Assembly: GCA_016795505.1 (NCBI GenBank)
Contig: JAEUHH010000019.1
Location: 1 to 64,000, forward strand
DNA from: Verrucomicrobiales bacterium
GTDB taxonomy: Bacteria > Verrucomicrobiota > Verrucomicrobiia > Verrucomicrobiales > DEV007
Length of the DNA stretch: 64,000 nucleotides
Reading direction: 5' to 3'
The position numbers and the translations under genes are program-made. Below are positions 34,231-43,505 of this stretch, piece after piece. The notes under the pieces were generated by a model that saw nothing but the letters and a program-made list of their open reading frames with translations, was not told where the DNA came from and did no database searches. Every line of letters starts with the position of its first letter. Position 1 is the stretch's first letter.

Positions 34231-35700
34231 TCACGCACTCTCCGCGATCGAGAACGACCGCCGCGTGTAGAGGAACTCGAAGAGATTTCCCTCGTGCGGC
34301 TGGTTCCACTGGATCCGGTTGGTCGGGATGTTGCCGATGTTCAGCCGATCGATGTGCGAACAGTCGAACAACTGGTTGATCCACTCGAGATCCTTCGTCA
34401 CCGCCGTCACCACCAGCGAGAAACCGATCTTTCCGATCATTTCCGCCTGCGGGCACTCCACCACACTGGCAAACGGGAACAGAAACTCCCGGATCGCCAG
34501 ATCCTGGTCGAAGGAATCGCAGCGGATGATCGTCGGCTGCAGGTAATTCATCCCATCCCGACTCGCAAAGCGCTCGCCCTCGCGGAAATCGGCGGTCACA
34601 TCGCGGGCACCACCGGATTTCAGGCCGCTTTCGATGGCCTCGTTGATCCACTCGGCGAACTTGGGATTGGCAAAGCCGGAAAGCTTCGCCTCGGGATCGT
34701 CCTGGGCCAGCGGCTTGATCTGGGCGACCTTTTCGGCCACCGCCCGGGCGATTTCGTCGCCATACTTCGGCACCACGATGGTCGATGTGCAGATACAGCT
34801 CCGGCCCGAGTTGGCCGAGACCGACTCGACGATGGTGTCCACATAGTCACGCCAGTTTTCGATCTCGTCCTCGCCGATCAGGAATTTCGAATAGCCCGTG
34901 CCATGCACCTCGACCCGCGGATCGTGGGCGTGCTGCTTCACGGTCGAGTCGTCGCCGAACAGCATCACGCGACCCGCGCGGCGGATGATGATGCCCGAGC
35001 CGTCGTGTTGCGTCGGATAGAGCGAGAAAGCCTCCGCCGGACAGCCGGCCTTGATGAAAGCCTGAATCACGCGCCACGGCGTCCACGGCTCTTCCCGGCC
35101 GGGTTTCAGCAGCACCGGCACCTTCATCGCGATCGACGGGATCCAGAGCGCGTTCACCGCCGGCGAATTGCTCGGCAAGATCACTGCCAGTTCATTCGTG
35201 GTCGCCGAAAAGCTGACCGGCGCCCCGCCCTGCTCGCCGTAGCCCTTGTCGATCACGGCGATGTCCAGCCCCCGCGTCAGGCCGCGGAAAATGTCCTCGA
35301 TCTGCCCGAAGATCGAGCCGAGGCGCTTCATGTTCATCCGGATCAGCGAATGCGGCAGGCCACTCGTGGACGCCAGGGACAACACATAATCCTCCGGCGA
35401 CTGCATCGCCCCGTCCACGCCGATCGGCAGGCTGTCATTGAGGAAAATCTCGCCCGCCTTCTTGGTGATCTCGATGAGGTCGGCCGACTTCATCGCCTTC
35501 AGCTTGGCACGCGCCTGTCCCATCTTGGCCAGGTCGTATTTGATCATGTCCGCGCAGGCGAAGCTGATCTCGGCCGCCGCCTCGTCGGTGCCCAGCTTGT
35601 TCACGGTCTGCACATCCAGCGACTTGTGGATGCGGCCCTGGCGGAGAATGGGAATGTGGGGAGCGCTCATGGATTCTTGCGAAGGAGATTGTGGCATCAT
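34231..35700 (-). CDS. Aldehyde dehydrogenase-type acyl reductase
   Basis: The protein is 489 residues. The ATG at 35700 overlaps the stop of the preceding gene and has GAGGGGG seven bases upstream, so I prefer it to the ATG at 35670. The fold is ALDH: NELAVILPSNSPAVNALWIPS, PVLLKPGREEPWTPWR, VMLFGDDSTVKQH, then the catalytic Cys in NSGRSCICTSTI. An acyl reductase (LuxC-like or acylating ALDH) fits better than a normal oxidising ALDH, because an adenylate-forming enzyme lies directly upstream and an alcohol dehydrogenase downstream. That assignment is inference. Confidence 0.82.
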   Translation of the reverse strand: MMPQSPSQESMSAPHIPILRQGRIHKSLDVQTVNKLGTDEAAAEISFACADMIKYDLAKMGQARAKLKAMKSADLIEITKKAGEIFLNDSLPIGVDGAMQSPEDYVLSLASTSGLPHSLIRMNMKRLGSIFGQIEDIFRGLTRGLDIAVIDKGYGEQGGAPVSFSATTNELAVILPSNSPAVNALWIPSIAMKVPVLLKPGREEPWTPWRVIQAFIKAGCPAEAFSLYPTQHDGSGIIIRRAGRVMLFGDDSTVKQHAHDPRVEVHGTGYSKFLIGEDEIENWRDYVDTIVESVSANSGRSCICTSTIVVPKYGDEIARAVAEKVAQIKPLAQDDPEAKLSGFANPKFAEWINEAIESGLKSGGARDVTADFREGERFASRDGMNYLQPTIIRCDSFDQDLAIREFLFPFASVVECPQAEMIGKIGFSLVVTAVTKDLEWINQLFDCSHIDRLNIGNIPTNRIQWNQPHEGNLFEFLYTRRSFSIAESA

Positions 35701-36764
35701 CAATAAACCCCCTCGATCACCGTCTTCGTCAGGGCACCGAACGGACGCACGTCGCCGACGCCATCCCACGCGTATTTGGCGTGCGGCTTGCGGCGGATGG
35801 CTTCATCCCGTTCCAGGAAACGCGGCATGAAGAACTCCTTGGTCAGGGTGGTCAGCTCCACGCGGCCGTATTCGCCGTAGTCCATCGTTTTCTCGGTCTT
35901 TTCAGGATCGACGATGCGCAGAACGGCCCGCGGCTGCGGGGCGTAGTAGGTCACGCTGTAGTTATTGGCCTTCAACTCCTCCGGAATGCTGACCGCCAGC
36001 CCCATCAGGGTGTTGCCGTAGGTCGGGACGAACTGCGCCTTGTCCTCCAGCACTTCCTCCTGCAGGAACCGCACATACTCGGGCGTCATCGACGTGCCGC
36101 CGCAGAAGCAGCCCTTGATGCCGTGGCTCGGGATCGAAATCCGCTCACCGATCGACGCCAGCAGCCTTGGAGTCGTGAAAATGCACTGAATGTCGCGGTG
36201 TTTGATGATCTCCACCGCCTGCTCCATGACGTGGGCCTGGTAGCGCTCGGCTTCCTCGAAGGCCTTCCGGGCGATCACCTTCTTCACCCAGCGCGGATCG
36301 CAGTCCACGTGGTAACAACTGCCGCCGCGGAAGTTGGCGAGATGCTCCACCGCCAGCCGGAGCCGCCGGGGGCCGGTCGGTCCGACCATGATCCAGTTGC
36401 CACCCTTCGGGAAGAACTCGTCGCTCAGAGTCTCGGAGAATTGCTCATAGTCGTGCTTGTAGTCCTCCCAACCCACGCGCTGTTTCGGCAGGCCGGTCGT
36501 GCCGCCGGTCTCAAAGACGTTGAAGGGCCGGTATTTGTAGGCATTGGGCACGAAACGCTCGTTTTTCTCGTCGCGCAGCCACTCGTCCTGAAAGTGGGGA
36601 AACTTCACCACATCCTCGTAGGTCTTGATCTCCTCCCTCGGATCCCAACCGGCCTGTTTCATCCAGTCGAGCCAGAACGGGCAGCCCGTCTCTTCGGAAA
36701 AATGCCAGTGGATGATCTCTCGCAGATGGGCGTCGAGCTGGGACTTCGCTTCGTCAGTCGTCAT
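35700..36764 (-). CDS. Acyl-activating enzyme, phenylacetate-CoA ligase-like
   Basis: The protein is 354 residues, short for phenylacetate-CoA ligases (about 430) and close in size to LuxE-type acyl-protein synthetases. The ATP-binding motif is FNVFETGGTTGLPK at about residues 81-94. FTTPRLLASIGE, KGCFCGGTSM and EYGRVELTTLT are the following adenylation-core blocks. It should activate a carboxylic acid as an acyl-adenylate, passing it to a thiol or to the neighbouring reductase. It is first of the three enzyme genes and overlaps the next by one base. A 22-bp repeat pair lies about 60 bp upstream. Confidence 0.8.
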   Translation of the reverse strand: MTTDEAKSQLDAHLREIIHWHFSEETGCPFWLDWMKQAGWDPREEIKTYEDVVKFPHFQDEWLRDEKNERFVPNAYKYRPFNVFETGGTTGLPKQRVGWEDYKHDYEQFSETLSDEFFPKGGNWIMVGPTGPRRLRLAVEHLANFRGGSCYHVDCDPRWVKKVIARKAFEEAERYQAHVMEQAVEIIKHRDIQCIFTTPRLLASIGERISIPSHGIKGCFCGGTSMTPEYVRFLQEEVLEDKAQFVPTYGNTLMGLAVSIPEELKANNYSVTYYAPQPRAVLRIVDPEKTEKTMDYGEYGRVELTTLTKEFFMPRFLERDEAIRRKPHAKYAWDGVGDVRPFGALTKTVIEGVY

Positions 36765-36822
36765 TGGGTCAAGGGTCGCGGTTGGGACTTGAATGTGGGT
36801 GATTGGAGCCGGATTGGCAATC

Positions 36823-36870
36823 GATTAGACAGGGTTGGATCGGAGATCAAACAGGGTTGGATCGGAAATC
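36823..36870. repeat. 22-bp unit repeat, copy D (two units)
   Basis: On the minus strand there are two units, GATCCAACCCTGTTTGATCT and GATCCAACCCTGTCTAATCG, each followed by two bases. They are between the symporter and acyl-activating enzyme genes, directly after the symporter stop and about 60 bp before the next start. Confidence 0.75.
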
Positions 36871-38427
36871 TCAGGCAAAGAATTTCTTCAAAGTCGCGTC
36901 GGAGGGTCGCTTGGTGAGGAGAGATACGACGACCAGCGCCACTGCGGAGGCAATGACCAGCGGCATCACAGGCATCATGCCGGCGACGAGCAGTTCCTCT
37001 CCTTTCTGGGCGGCCGTCTTGGTGGCGAAAATGTCGCGGTAGAACAGGATCGACCACAACACCACGCTGGTGAGGAGCGAGGCAAACACGCCGGCCTTGG
37101 TTACGCCCTTCCAATACACCGAGGCGAACACGATGGGGAACAGCGAAGCGAAGCCGCTGAAGCACCACACGCCCAGATCGAAGACATGGGCGCTGTCTTT
37201 GAGCCAGATCGCCAGAACATACGTGACACCGACCACGGCCAGGATGAAGCCGCGGGCGATCCAGATCTTCTGCGTGTCGCTGAAACGATCGCGCCCGAAC
37301 ACCCGCACCACGATGTCGTTGGTGAACATGGTGCCGACGCACATGAACTGCGAGTCGAGCGACGACATGATGGCCGCCAGCACGCCGGCACCGACGAGGC
37401 CGGTGAGGACCGGTGAGTGGACCAGATCGTTGATCATGCGACCAAGCACGGCATTGGCATTCGGCACCTGGGCCGGGTCCAGATAGCCGGCCGCCCAGAC
37501 GCCGATGAGGATGCAGGGCAGCCAGACGATCATGATGAACACCGGAAACGCGACCACGGTAAGGCGGAAACTCTTGGCGCTTTTGGCGGTGAGCCAGTGT
37601 TGGAAGAGGTGCGGGAACATCCCGACCGACAGCGGCACGAAGAAATAGCTGAAGAACTGGAGCTGGCCCATCATCCCCTCGCGGGCCAGCCGGGGCGCGC
37701 CGAATTCACTCGCCGCAACGGCCTCCGAAGCGGCTTTCAATCCGCCAAGGTTCTTCGAAATCATCCAGAAGGCGATAACCCCGGTGGCCATGAAAACGAT
37801 GGTCTGAAATGCATTCGCCCAGACCGCGCCGCGCAGGCCGCCGAAAAAGACGTAAAACAGCACGATGAGGCAGATAACTCCGCCTCCGATGGCCGGCGGG
37901 ATGCCACCGGTCAGGGGATGCGGCCGCCCATCCGGCAGCGGCGGCATGGGAAAAGCCTCGGGGAACAGACCCGCCGTGGTCGGCTGGATGAACTTGCCCG
38001 CGGCGATCACGCCGACGAGCAGATAGGGAATCACCAGCAGCACCAACACGGGAAACAGGAAATAGCCCAAAGCCGGAGATTCGAACCGATCCCGGAAATA
38101 CTCGCACTGGGTCAGGTAGCCGTGGCGCTTGCCCACCGCCCAGAGGCGGATGCCGACGGCAAAGAAGACGGCCGAGTGAATCAGCCCGGACCAGGAGGCC
38201 ATCATCCCATACACACCCACCCCGCTGGAATAGGCCTTGCCGGTGGACCCGACCAGGGCGAACCCCGTCATGGTGGTGCCGAAGACCGACATGAGGAGGA
38301 GGAAAGAGCCAACGGATCGCCCAACCACGAAGTAGTCGGCGCTGGTGCCCTTGAAAAGCCGGTTGGTGACGAGGCCCAGCCCCACCAGCAGCAGGAGATA
38401 GCCTACGAGGATGTAAAAGGAGGTCAT
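36871..38427 (-). CDS. Sodium:solute symporter (SSS family)
   Basis: This 518-residue protein has about 13 transmembrane segments. SSS blocks include the opening FYILVGYLLLLVGLGL with DYFVVGRSVG, FGTTMTGFALVGSTG, FYVFFGGLRGAVWANAFQ and AAIMSSLDSQFMCVGTMFTNDIV. The TG..S and GG.RA..W motifs place it near the pantothenate/proline-type permeases. It imports an unknown solute with sodium. It is preceded by a DUF3311 gene, the usual small partner. The enzymes of the acyl-reduction cassette follow downstream and may act on the imported compound. Confidence 0.92.
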   Translation of the reverse strand: MTSFYILVGYLLLLVGLGLVTNRLFKGTSADYFVVGRSVGSFLLLMSVFGTTMTGFALVGSTGKAYSSGVGVYGMMASWSGLIHSAVFFAVGIRLWAVGKRHGYLTQCEYFRDRFESPALGYFLFPVLVLLVIPYLLVGVIAAGKFIQPTTAGLFPEAFPMPPLPDGRPHPLTGGIPPAIGGGVICLIVLFYVFFGGLRGAVWANAFQTIVFMATGVIAFWMISKNLGGLKAASEAVAASEFGAPRLAREGMMGQLQFFSYFFVPLSVGMFPHLFQHWLTAKSAKSFRLTVVAFPVFIMIVWLPCILIGVWAAGYLDPAQVPNANAVLGRMINDLVHSPVLTGLVGAGVLAAIMSSLDSQFMCVGTMFTNDIVVRVFGRDRFSDTQKIWIARGFILAVVGVTYVLAIWLKDSAHVFDLGVWCFSGFASLFPIVFASVYWKGVTKAGVFASLLTSVVLWSILFYRDIFATKTAAQKGEELLVAGMMPVMPLVIASAVALVVVSLLTKRPSDATLKKFFA

Positions 38428-38485
38428 TCGAATGAGAGTTTGGGTTGGTACGACCGGATTGCTGGGGGCTGGTCTTCCAAAACGA

Positions 38486-38713
38486 TCAATGCGGGGAATC
38501 GGATCCCTCTTCGGCCCATTGTTCGACCCGTGACGGCCAAGCCAGGCGGCTGACCAGGAGCCAGAAGATCGACACCACGACCGAATAGGCCGCGTGATAG
38601 CCCAATCCGGCGGGCAGGAAGCCAAACCAGAGAGTGCTGTCGGACCAGTTCCACGTGTCCTGATGCAGGGCGAAGAGAACGAAAAAGGCGACGATGACGA
38701 CGATCGGTTTCAT
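38486..38713 (-). CDS. DUF3311 small membrane protein
   Basis: The protein is 75 residues from the ATG at 38713. It has two hydrophobic segments (IVVIVAFFVLFALHQ and AAYSVVVSIFWLLVSRLAWP) linked by WNWSDSTLWFGFLPAGLGYH, the DUF3311 pattern. DUF3311 genes usually sit next to SSS symporters, as here, with 58 bp between. It probably assists or regulates the symporter. Confidence 0.85.
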   Translation of the reverse strand: MKPIVVIVAFFVLFALHQDTWNWSDSTLWFGFLPAGLGYHAAYSVVVSIFWLLVSRLAWPSRVEQWAEEGSDSPH

Positions 38714-38978
38714 GCGTTTTCGAACGGTTGGATGGGGTGGGAGCTGTTTCCAGATGGGCTTCCCGGCTGATCCGAAAACCCTGCGACAAAACCGCAACCC
38801 GCTGCTTTGCCCGACCGAAGAGCCGGAGGCAAGCCAACGGATACCCGGGGGAACCGGAGGGGAATTGCCGGGCGGCGCCGCGGCACGGCGCCACCCGGTC
38901 TTTCGGGAACAAGGAAGGGTTCGACTCCCACGGCGGACCTATTTGCCATCCGCCGTGTGCTCCGGAGTCCCTGGCGCA
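38714..38978. other. Intergenic region with a hairpin
   Basis: A 9-bp perfect stem (CACGGCGGA at 38929-38937 with TCCGCCGTG at 38949-38957) lies 22 bp beyond the stop of the PQQ-like gene. It could act as a terminator for that operon, but no U-tract follows on the minus strand. No gene was seen. Confidence 0.45.
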
Positions 38979-40991
38979 TCACTTCGCCGCGTAGGCGTAG
39001 AGATGCGTCTGGGTCATGACATAAAGGGTGTCGTTGGCCACGACGCAGGTGGAATAGATCGGGGCGGGATACTCGATCGTCGCCAGTTCTTTCTTCTCCT
39101 TGCCCGCTTGAAGCACGACGAGTTCGCCGTCTTCATTGCCGAGGAAGACCTTGCCGTCGACCACCAGGGTGGAACTCCAGATGTGGGACAGCGTGTCGTG
39201 CTCCCAGTAGAGTTCGCCGGTTTCGGCATCCAGGCAGAAGAGCTTGCCGGAGTAGTCCGCGATGTAAACGAGACCATCGGCGATGGATGGTGTCGAGATG
39301 GAGCGTCCGACCCCCTTGAACTGCCAGACGATGGCGTCGTCGCCATTGCCCTTGGCCGGATCGATGCAGGTGATGGCGCCGACACCCTCACCATGTTCAG
39401 GGTCCTGGCCGATCACGGAATAGACCTTGTTGTTGTAAACGACCGGCGAGGAAATGATCTCGGACGGGCCGGGATAGGTGGCGTACTTGATCGGCTCACC
39501 CTTGTCGTCGAAGCGGTACTCGTTCGGGCAGCAGTTGACCTTCCACAGTTCCTTGAGGAGGTGGAATTTCTCACCGCCGTCTTCCTCCACGTCGAACTCG
39601 TTCGCGTGGAAGCCGTAGGTGTAGCCGTCACCGGCACCGAAGATCACCGTCGGCACACCGTTGATCTCGGCGTAGGCGGGCGAGGACCAGTTGCAGTGCA
39701 TGATGCGTTCGCCGATGCCGCTGGCTTCCTCGGCCACGAGCTTGCCCGTGTTCTTGTCCAGAGCGATCAGGCAGGGGCTGGTGGGCGCGGGAATGTTGAT
39801 GTGCGACCAGTCCACCCCGTTGGAGGTCGAGGCGAAAATCTTGTCGCCGGCCAGCACCACCGAGCTGGAGGTGATGTTGTGCGGGAACACGCCCAACTCC
39901 GAGCGGATGTCATAGCCCCACACAATGTCGGGTCCCTTCGGTCCTTTGTCGACGGGCTCGGACAGATCGAGCTTTTCCAAACCACCCACGACATACTTGG
40001 CTTCGTCCTGGAAGGGACCGTCGTTGCCGTCGCTAAGGCCGTAGAGGTCGAGACAGACCACTTCGCCGCGGTTGGTGACGACGTAGCCATGCTTGCCATC
40101 GAGCAGAATGGATGAGCAAATGCCGAGGTATTCCCAGTCGGACACTTTGCCAGCCTCGAGTTTCGGCACGCTGAACTGCCAGTTCAGTTCGCCGGTCTGC
40201 TCGTTGAAGGCCATCACGATGCCGTAGTCGCCCTTGACCGTGTCGATGCGGGGCTCTTCGTTGTTCGTGCCGACGAAAACCTGCCCCTGATAGATGGTGG
40301 GAGTGCCGTATGCCTGTGAGCCGAGCTTGGCCACCCACTTGGCGCCCTTCGCGCCAACGATCTCGCCTTTGTCATCCACCTCGCCGGAGGTGATGTCGAT
40401 CGAGATGTTCTTGGCGGGAGAAGCCATGTTTTTCGACCCATCGCGACCCCACTGGGTCCACTCGGCGCCGGAGGCACCAGCAGCGGCCGCCGGAGCCCGT
40501 TCAACCACTTTGGCATCCTGCGGAGCCGTCGAAGCCTGAGGCTGAGCCGGAGCCGGGGTTGCCGGAGCGGCAGGCGCCGGAGCCGGGGTTGCCGGAGCGG
40601 CAGGCGCCGGAGCCGGGGTAGCCGCGGGAGCGGGCGTCGCGGGAGCGGGCGTCGCGGGAGCGGGCGTCGCGGGAGCCGGAGCGGCAGGCGCCGGAGCGGC
40701 AGGCGCCGGAGTCGCGGGAGCCGCAGGCGTCGGAGCCGCCGGAGCAGGCGTGGGAGCCGGAGCCGGGGCAGCCGGCTTTTCCTCCGCCTTCGGAGCCGCC
40801 GGAGCGGGAGTGGCCGGTTTCTCCTCGGTTTTCGGAGCGGCAGGCGGCGGAGTTTCGGCCTTCGGCGCAGCCGAGTCGCTGCCACCAGCAGGCGGCGTGT
40901 CCGAGGAGGCAGGAGCGGCACCCTGGTCGCAGGAGACAGCCAGCAAGGCGCCCGCGGCCGAGACGGCGAGGAGTTTGTCGATCGATTTCAT
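38979..40991 (-). CDS. PQQ-like beta-propeller lipoprotein with Pro/Ala linker
   Basis: The protein is 670 residues. The start MKSIDKLLAVSAAGALLAVSC has a lipobox (LAVSC), so it should be lipid-anchored. The next about 130 residues are almost only Pro, Ala and some Thr/Lys/Glu, a long flexible linker built from DNA minisatellites. The C-terminal about 490 residues form a PQQ-like beta-propeller with repeated blade motifs (VFVGTNNEEP, NEQTGELNWQF, VYIADYSGKLFCLDAETGELYW, VFLGNEDGELVVL). No catalytic residues of quinoprotein dehydrogenases were recognised, so it may be a scaffold. It follows another PQQ-like gene by 56 bp. Confidence 0.88.
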   Translation of the reverse strand: MKSIDKLLAVSAAGALLAVSCDQGAAPASSDTPPAGGSDSAAPKAETPPPAAPKTEEKPATPAPAAPKAEEKPAAPAPAPTPAPAAPTPAAPATPAPAAPAPAAPAPATPAPATPAPATPAPAATPAPAPAAPATPAPAPAAPATPAPAQPQASTAPQDAKVVERAPAAAAGASGAEWTQWGRDGSKNMASPAKNISIDITSGEVDDKGEIVGAKGAKWVAKLGSQAYGTPTIYQGQVFVGTNNEEPRIDTVKGDYGIVMAFNEQTGELNWQFSVPKLEAGKVSDWEYLGICSSILLDGKHGYVVTNRGEVVCLDLYGLSDGNDGPFQDEAKYVVGGLEKLDLSEPVDKGPKGPDIVWGYDIRSELGVFPHNITSSSVVLAGDKIFASTSNGVDWSHINIPAPTSPCLIALDKNTGKLVAEEASGIGERIMHCNWSSPAYAEINGVPTVIFGAGDGYTYGFHANEFDVEEDGGEKFHLLKELWKVNCCPNEYRFDDKGEPIKYATYPGPSEIISSPVVYNNKVYSVIGQDPEHGEGVGAITCIDPAKGNGDDAIVWQFKGVGRSISTPSIADGLVYIADYSGKLFCLDAETGELYWEHDTLSHIWSSTLVVDGKVFLGNEDGELVVLQAGKEKKELATIEYPAPIYSTCVVANDTLYVMTQTHLYAYAAK
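40544..40830. repeat. Minisatellite coding for a Pro/Ala linker
   Basis: Inside the preceding lipoprotein gene, a 30-bp unit beginning AGCCGGGGTTGCCGG repeats at 40551-40580 and 40581-40610. A 15-bp unit (GCGGGAGCGGGCGTC) repeats three times at about 40624-40668. Another (GCGGCAGGCGCCGGA) repeats twice at 40681-40710. The copies are nearly identical, which suggests recent expansion and likely length variation between strains. Confidence 0.75.
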
Positions 40992-41047
40992 GGTGAGCGG
41001 TGGATGGGGTAGGTTTGTCGGGAGTGCGGGGAAATGTCGGGGACGTA

Positions 41048-43339
41048 TCAGTTCGGCGTGACCGTGATGTTGTCGATGTAGACGCTCTTTTGAGCCTGCG
41101 GGGAGAATCCGAAGACGCCCGGCGCACCCATCTGGTGGGCGTCCTTGTGCTTCGTCTCGATGGTCCAAGCCTCGGGCTCCGGATCGCCCTTCTTCCAAGC
41201 CTTGGCCCGGATCACACCGGAGCCGTCCTCGGCCACATCAACACGCGTCTTCAGCGTGTACCAGACATTGGCCGAGATCGGGAACGGCACGCTCTCCTTC
41301 AGGTGCTCATGGTTGGAGCTGACTTCGACGATGTTCGAGTTGCCGACCAAGGAGATGATGTAGCGCTGGTTGATCAGCCCCACCACCGACTTGATCCGGC
41401 GATTGCCGTCGGTCATCACATCGGCCTGCACGGTGTAGTTCTTGGCCGTCGGCTCGCCGATGAAGGTGAGGCCGCGCTGGAAGAGAACCGTGTCGAGCGT
41501 CTTGGCGAGGACCTTGTTGCCTTCGATCTCGCGCACATCCCACTTGAGACGGGCTCCAATCCACGGCAGCGGCGGGTGACCTAACTTCACCTTGTCCACC
41601 GGATGCTCATCGGGCAGGGCAAAGCTGTCAAAGTTTTGAGCGTAGGGCAGCTTCGCGCCGACACGGCCGCGCAGGATGCCCGAGAGACCATCGGCAGTGG
41701 CTTTCCACGCGCCGGCGGACTCCTTGGCTTCGGGCTTGGCGAGAATCGTATTTCCTTCGAAACCACCGTCCATGGTGGCCTTCACCTTCGCCGTCGGCGG
41801 GATGAAAGACTCCCACGTGGCATTTTCCACCGGAGCGATCCGGTTGCCGGCCGCATCGGCCTTGTAAAGACGGATTTTCTGCGAGCCGCCCGGCTGGAGC
41901 AGCACGTCGGAAGGCACCGCCATCAGCTTGGCGGGAGCACCGGGGGCCGGACGCTCCACTTCAGGCGCCTTGGCCCAGGCGATGCCGGTATTCTTGATCT
42001 GGAACGCGTAGAGCTTTTCCGTGGTGTGGACATAGACCCGGCCGTTGCAGATCGTCGGCGACCCGACGCACTCGCCCTCGGCTTCAACCTTGGCGACCTC
42101 CTTCGGCTCGGCACCCGTCACATCGAGGACGTGAAGCCAGCCGGGAGAGGTCGTCACGTAGAGCTTGCCATCGGCATAGGCCGGAGAGGCAAAGAGCTGC
42201 TCGTTGGCCAGCTTCAGTTCCCACAGCAGCTTGCCCGTCTCGGCGTCGACACAGATCAGTTCGCCGGTTTTGTCCATCTGATAGACCTTGCCGTCGTGAA
42301 CCAGCGGCGAGCAATTGAACTGCTCGAAGGTGTAGCGCCACGCCTCGATCTCCAGACCGAGCTTCGGCGCTCCGCCCTGGCCTTCCTCGACCGCGCCACC
42401 GGGAGCATCGAGATCGGTCGGATACTTCAGACCCACCAGACGGCCGGTCTCGGTGGTGTCGATGTTTTCGGCACCATGGATGTAGATCACCTTGTCCTTG
42501 TAAATGACCGGCGACGCATTGACCCCGCCTTTGGAGGCCTGGAAACGCCAGATCGGCGTGCCGTCATTCACGTTGACGCACACGATGTTGCCGCAGCCCG
42601 TGCCGGCGAAAAACACGCGCCGCCCGTCGATGGTGGCGAGGAAAGGCGTGCTGAAGGAGCTGTCCTTCAGGTAGGGCGGTCCGACGCCCGGGGTCGACGA
42701 CCAGATCAGCTCGCCCGTGTTTTTGTCAAAACCGAAGAAACGGTCGCGGGCCGGACCATCCGCGCCCCAGTAGCTCGTCACCCCGCGGATGATGCACACA
42801 TCGCCGTCGATCACTGGCGCACCAGCACGACCGTTCGGGAAGGTGAGCCGGCCAAACCGCTCCACCATCGAGTGGTACCACAGCACGTTGCCATCCGGAT
42901 CGAAGCACATCGCCTCGCCATAGGTATTGGCCAGGAAAATATTGCCCGTGGCCGGGTCCACCGTCGGCGCGCCAACCGTGTAGCGGTTGTAAACCGTGTC
43001 GGACATGAACTCCTGCGTCTCGCGCTCCCAGATGATCTTGCCGGTCTTCTCATCGCGGGCCTGGAGGACCTCCATCAGTTCCGGTCCTTTGCCGCGGTAG
43101 CCCCACGAGTAGAGGCGTCCCTTGAAGACCACCGGATTGCCCCGCCCCGAGATCGGGTCGGTCCAGACCGGGTTGGGATCGAATTCGTAGCCTTGGTAGC
43201 TCTCCAAGCTCACGCCCGTTTGCAACGGACCGCGCCAGGAGACCCAATTCCCTTGGTGAATATCGGCGTCCTGCGAGTAGGCAGGCACGACCGACGACAG
43301 ACTGGCGATGCAGATCGCGATTTTCAGGAGGGGTTTCAT
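41048..43339 (-). CDS. Secreted PQQ-like beta-propeller protein
   Basis: The protein is 763 residues. A signal peptide (LLKIAICIASLSSVVPAYSQ) precedes a propeller of repeated blades (DEKTGKIIWERETQEF, DPATGNIFLANTYGEAMCFDPDG, DKNTGELIWSS, DAETGKLLWELKL). The last about 230 residues are a separate domain (AGAWKATADGLSGILRGRVG through QKSVYIDNITVTPN) that looks like a beta-sandwich of the LamG/concanavalin type. The role is unknown. It lies in a row with the DUF1501 and pre-peptidase-domain genes upstream and the second propeller gene downstream, so the products may form one outer-envelope assembly. Confidence 0.88.
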   Translation of the reverse strand: MKPLLKIAICIASLSSVVPAYSQDADIHQGNWVSWRGPLQTGVSLESYQGYEFDPNPVWTDPISGRGNPVVFKGRLYSWGYRGKGPELMEVLQARDEKTGKIIWERETQEFMSDTVYNRYTVGAPTVDPATGNIFLANTYGEAMCFDPDGNVLWYHSMVERFGRLTFPNGRAGAPVIDGDVCIIRGVTSYWGADGPARDRFFGFDKNTGELIWSSTPGVGPPYLKDSSFSTPFLATIDGRRVFFAGTGCGNIVCVNVNDGTPIWRFQASKGGVNASPVIYKDKVIYIHGAENIDTTETGRLVGLKYPTDLDAPGGAVEEGQGGAPKLGLEIEAWRYTFEQFNCSPLVHDGKVYQMDKTGELICVDAETGKLLWELKLANEQLFASPAYADGKLYVTTSPGWLHVLDVTGAEPKEVAKVEAEGECVGSPTICNGRVYVHTTEKLYAFQIKNTGIAWAKAPEVERPAPGAPAKLMAVPSDVLLQPGGSQKIRLYKADAAGNRIAPVENATWESFIPPTAKVKATMDGGFEGNTILAKPEAKESAGAWKATADGLSGILRGRVGAKLPYAQNFDSFALPDEHPVDKVKLGHPPLPWIGARLKWDVREIEGNKVLAKTLDTVLFQRGLTFIGEPTAKNYTVQADVMTDGNRRIKSVVGLINQRYIISLVGNSNIVEVSSNHEHLKESVPFPISANVWYTLKTRVDVAEDGSGVIRAKAWKKGDPEPEAWTIETKHKDAHQMGAPGVFGFSPQAQKSVYIDNITVTPN

Positions 43340-43505
43340 GATGAAAAGAACGGAAAACTGCCGTTTCTGGCACGGGACGCTAATTTTGGGTCAAGGGCAA
43401 GGCAACGGGAAAATGCCAGAAATCGGCTTCAATTAGAATTTTTAATGGGAAAAGGTTAAAGACCTGAAAAAGCACCTTTTGAGACGGTCCGGCCCCCAAA
43501 ATCCA

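Noticed and set aside
38895-38960. tRNA T-arm-like sequence (GGGTTCGACTCCC followed by an acceptor-like GGCGGAC)
   Set aside because: The T stem is mismatched and no 5' acceptor strand GTCCGCC or anticodon arm lies upstream. The 3' part is better explained by a 9-bp hairpin.
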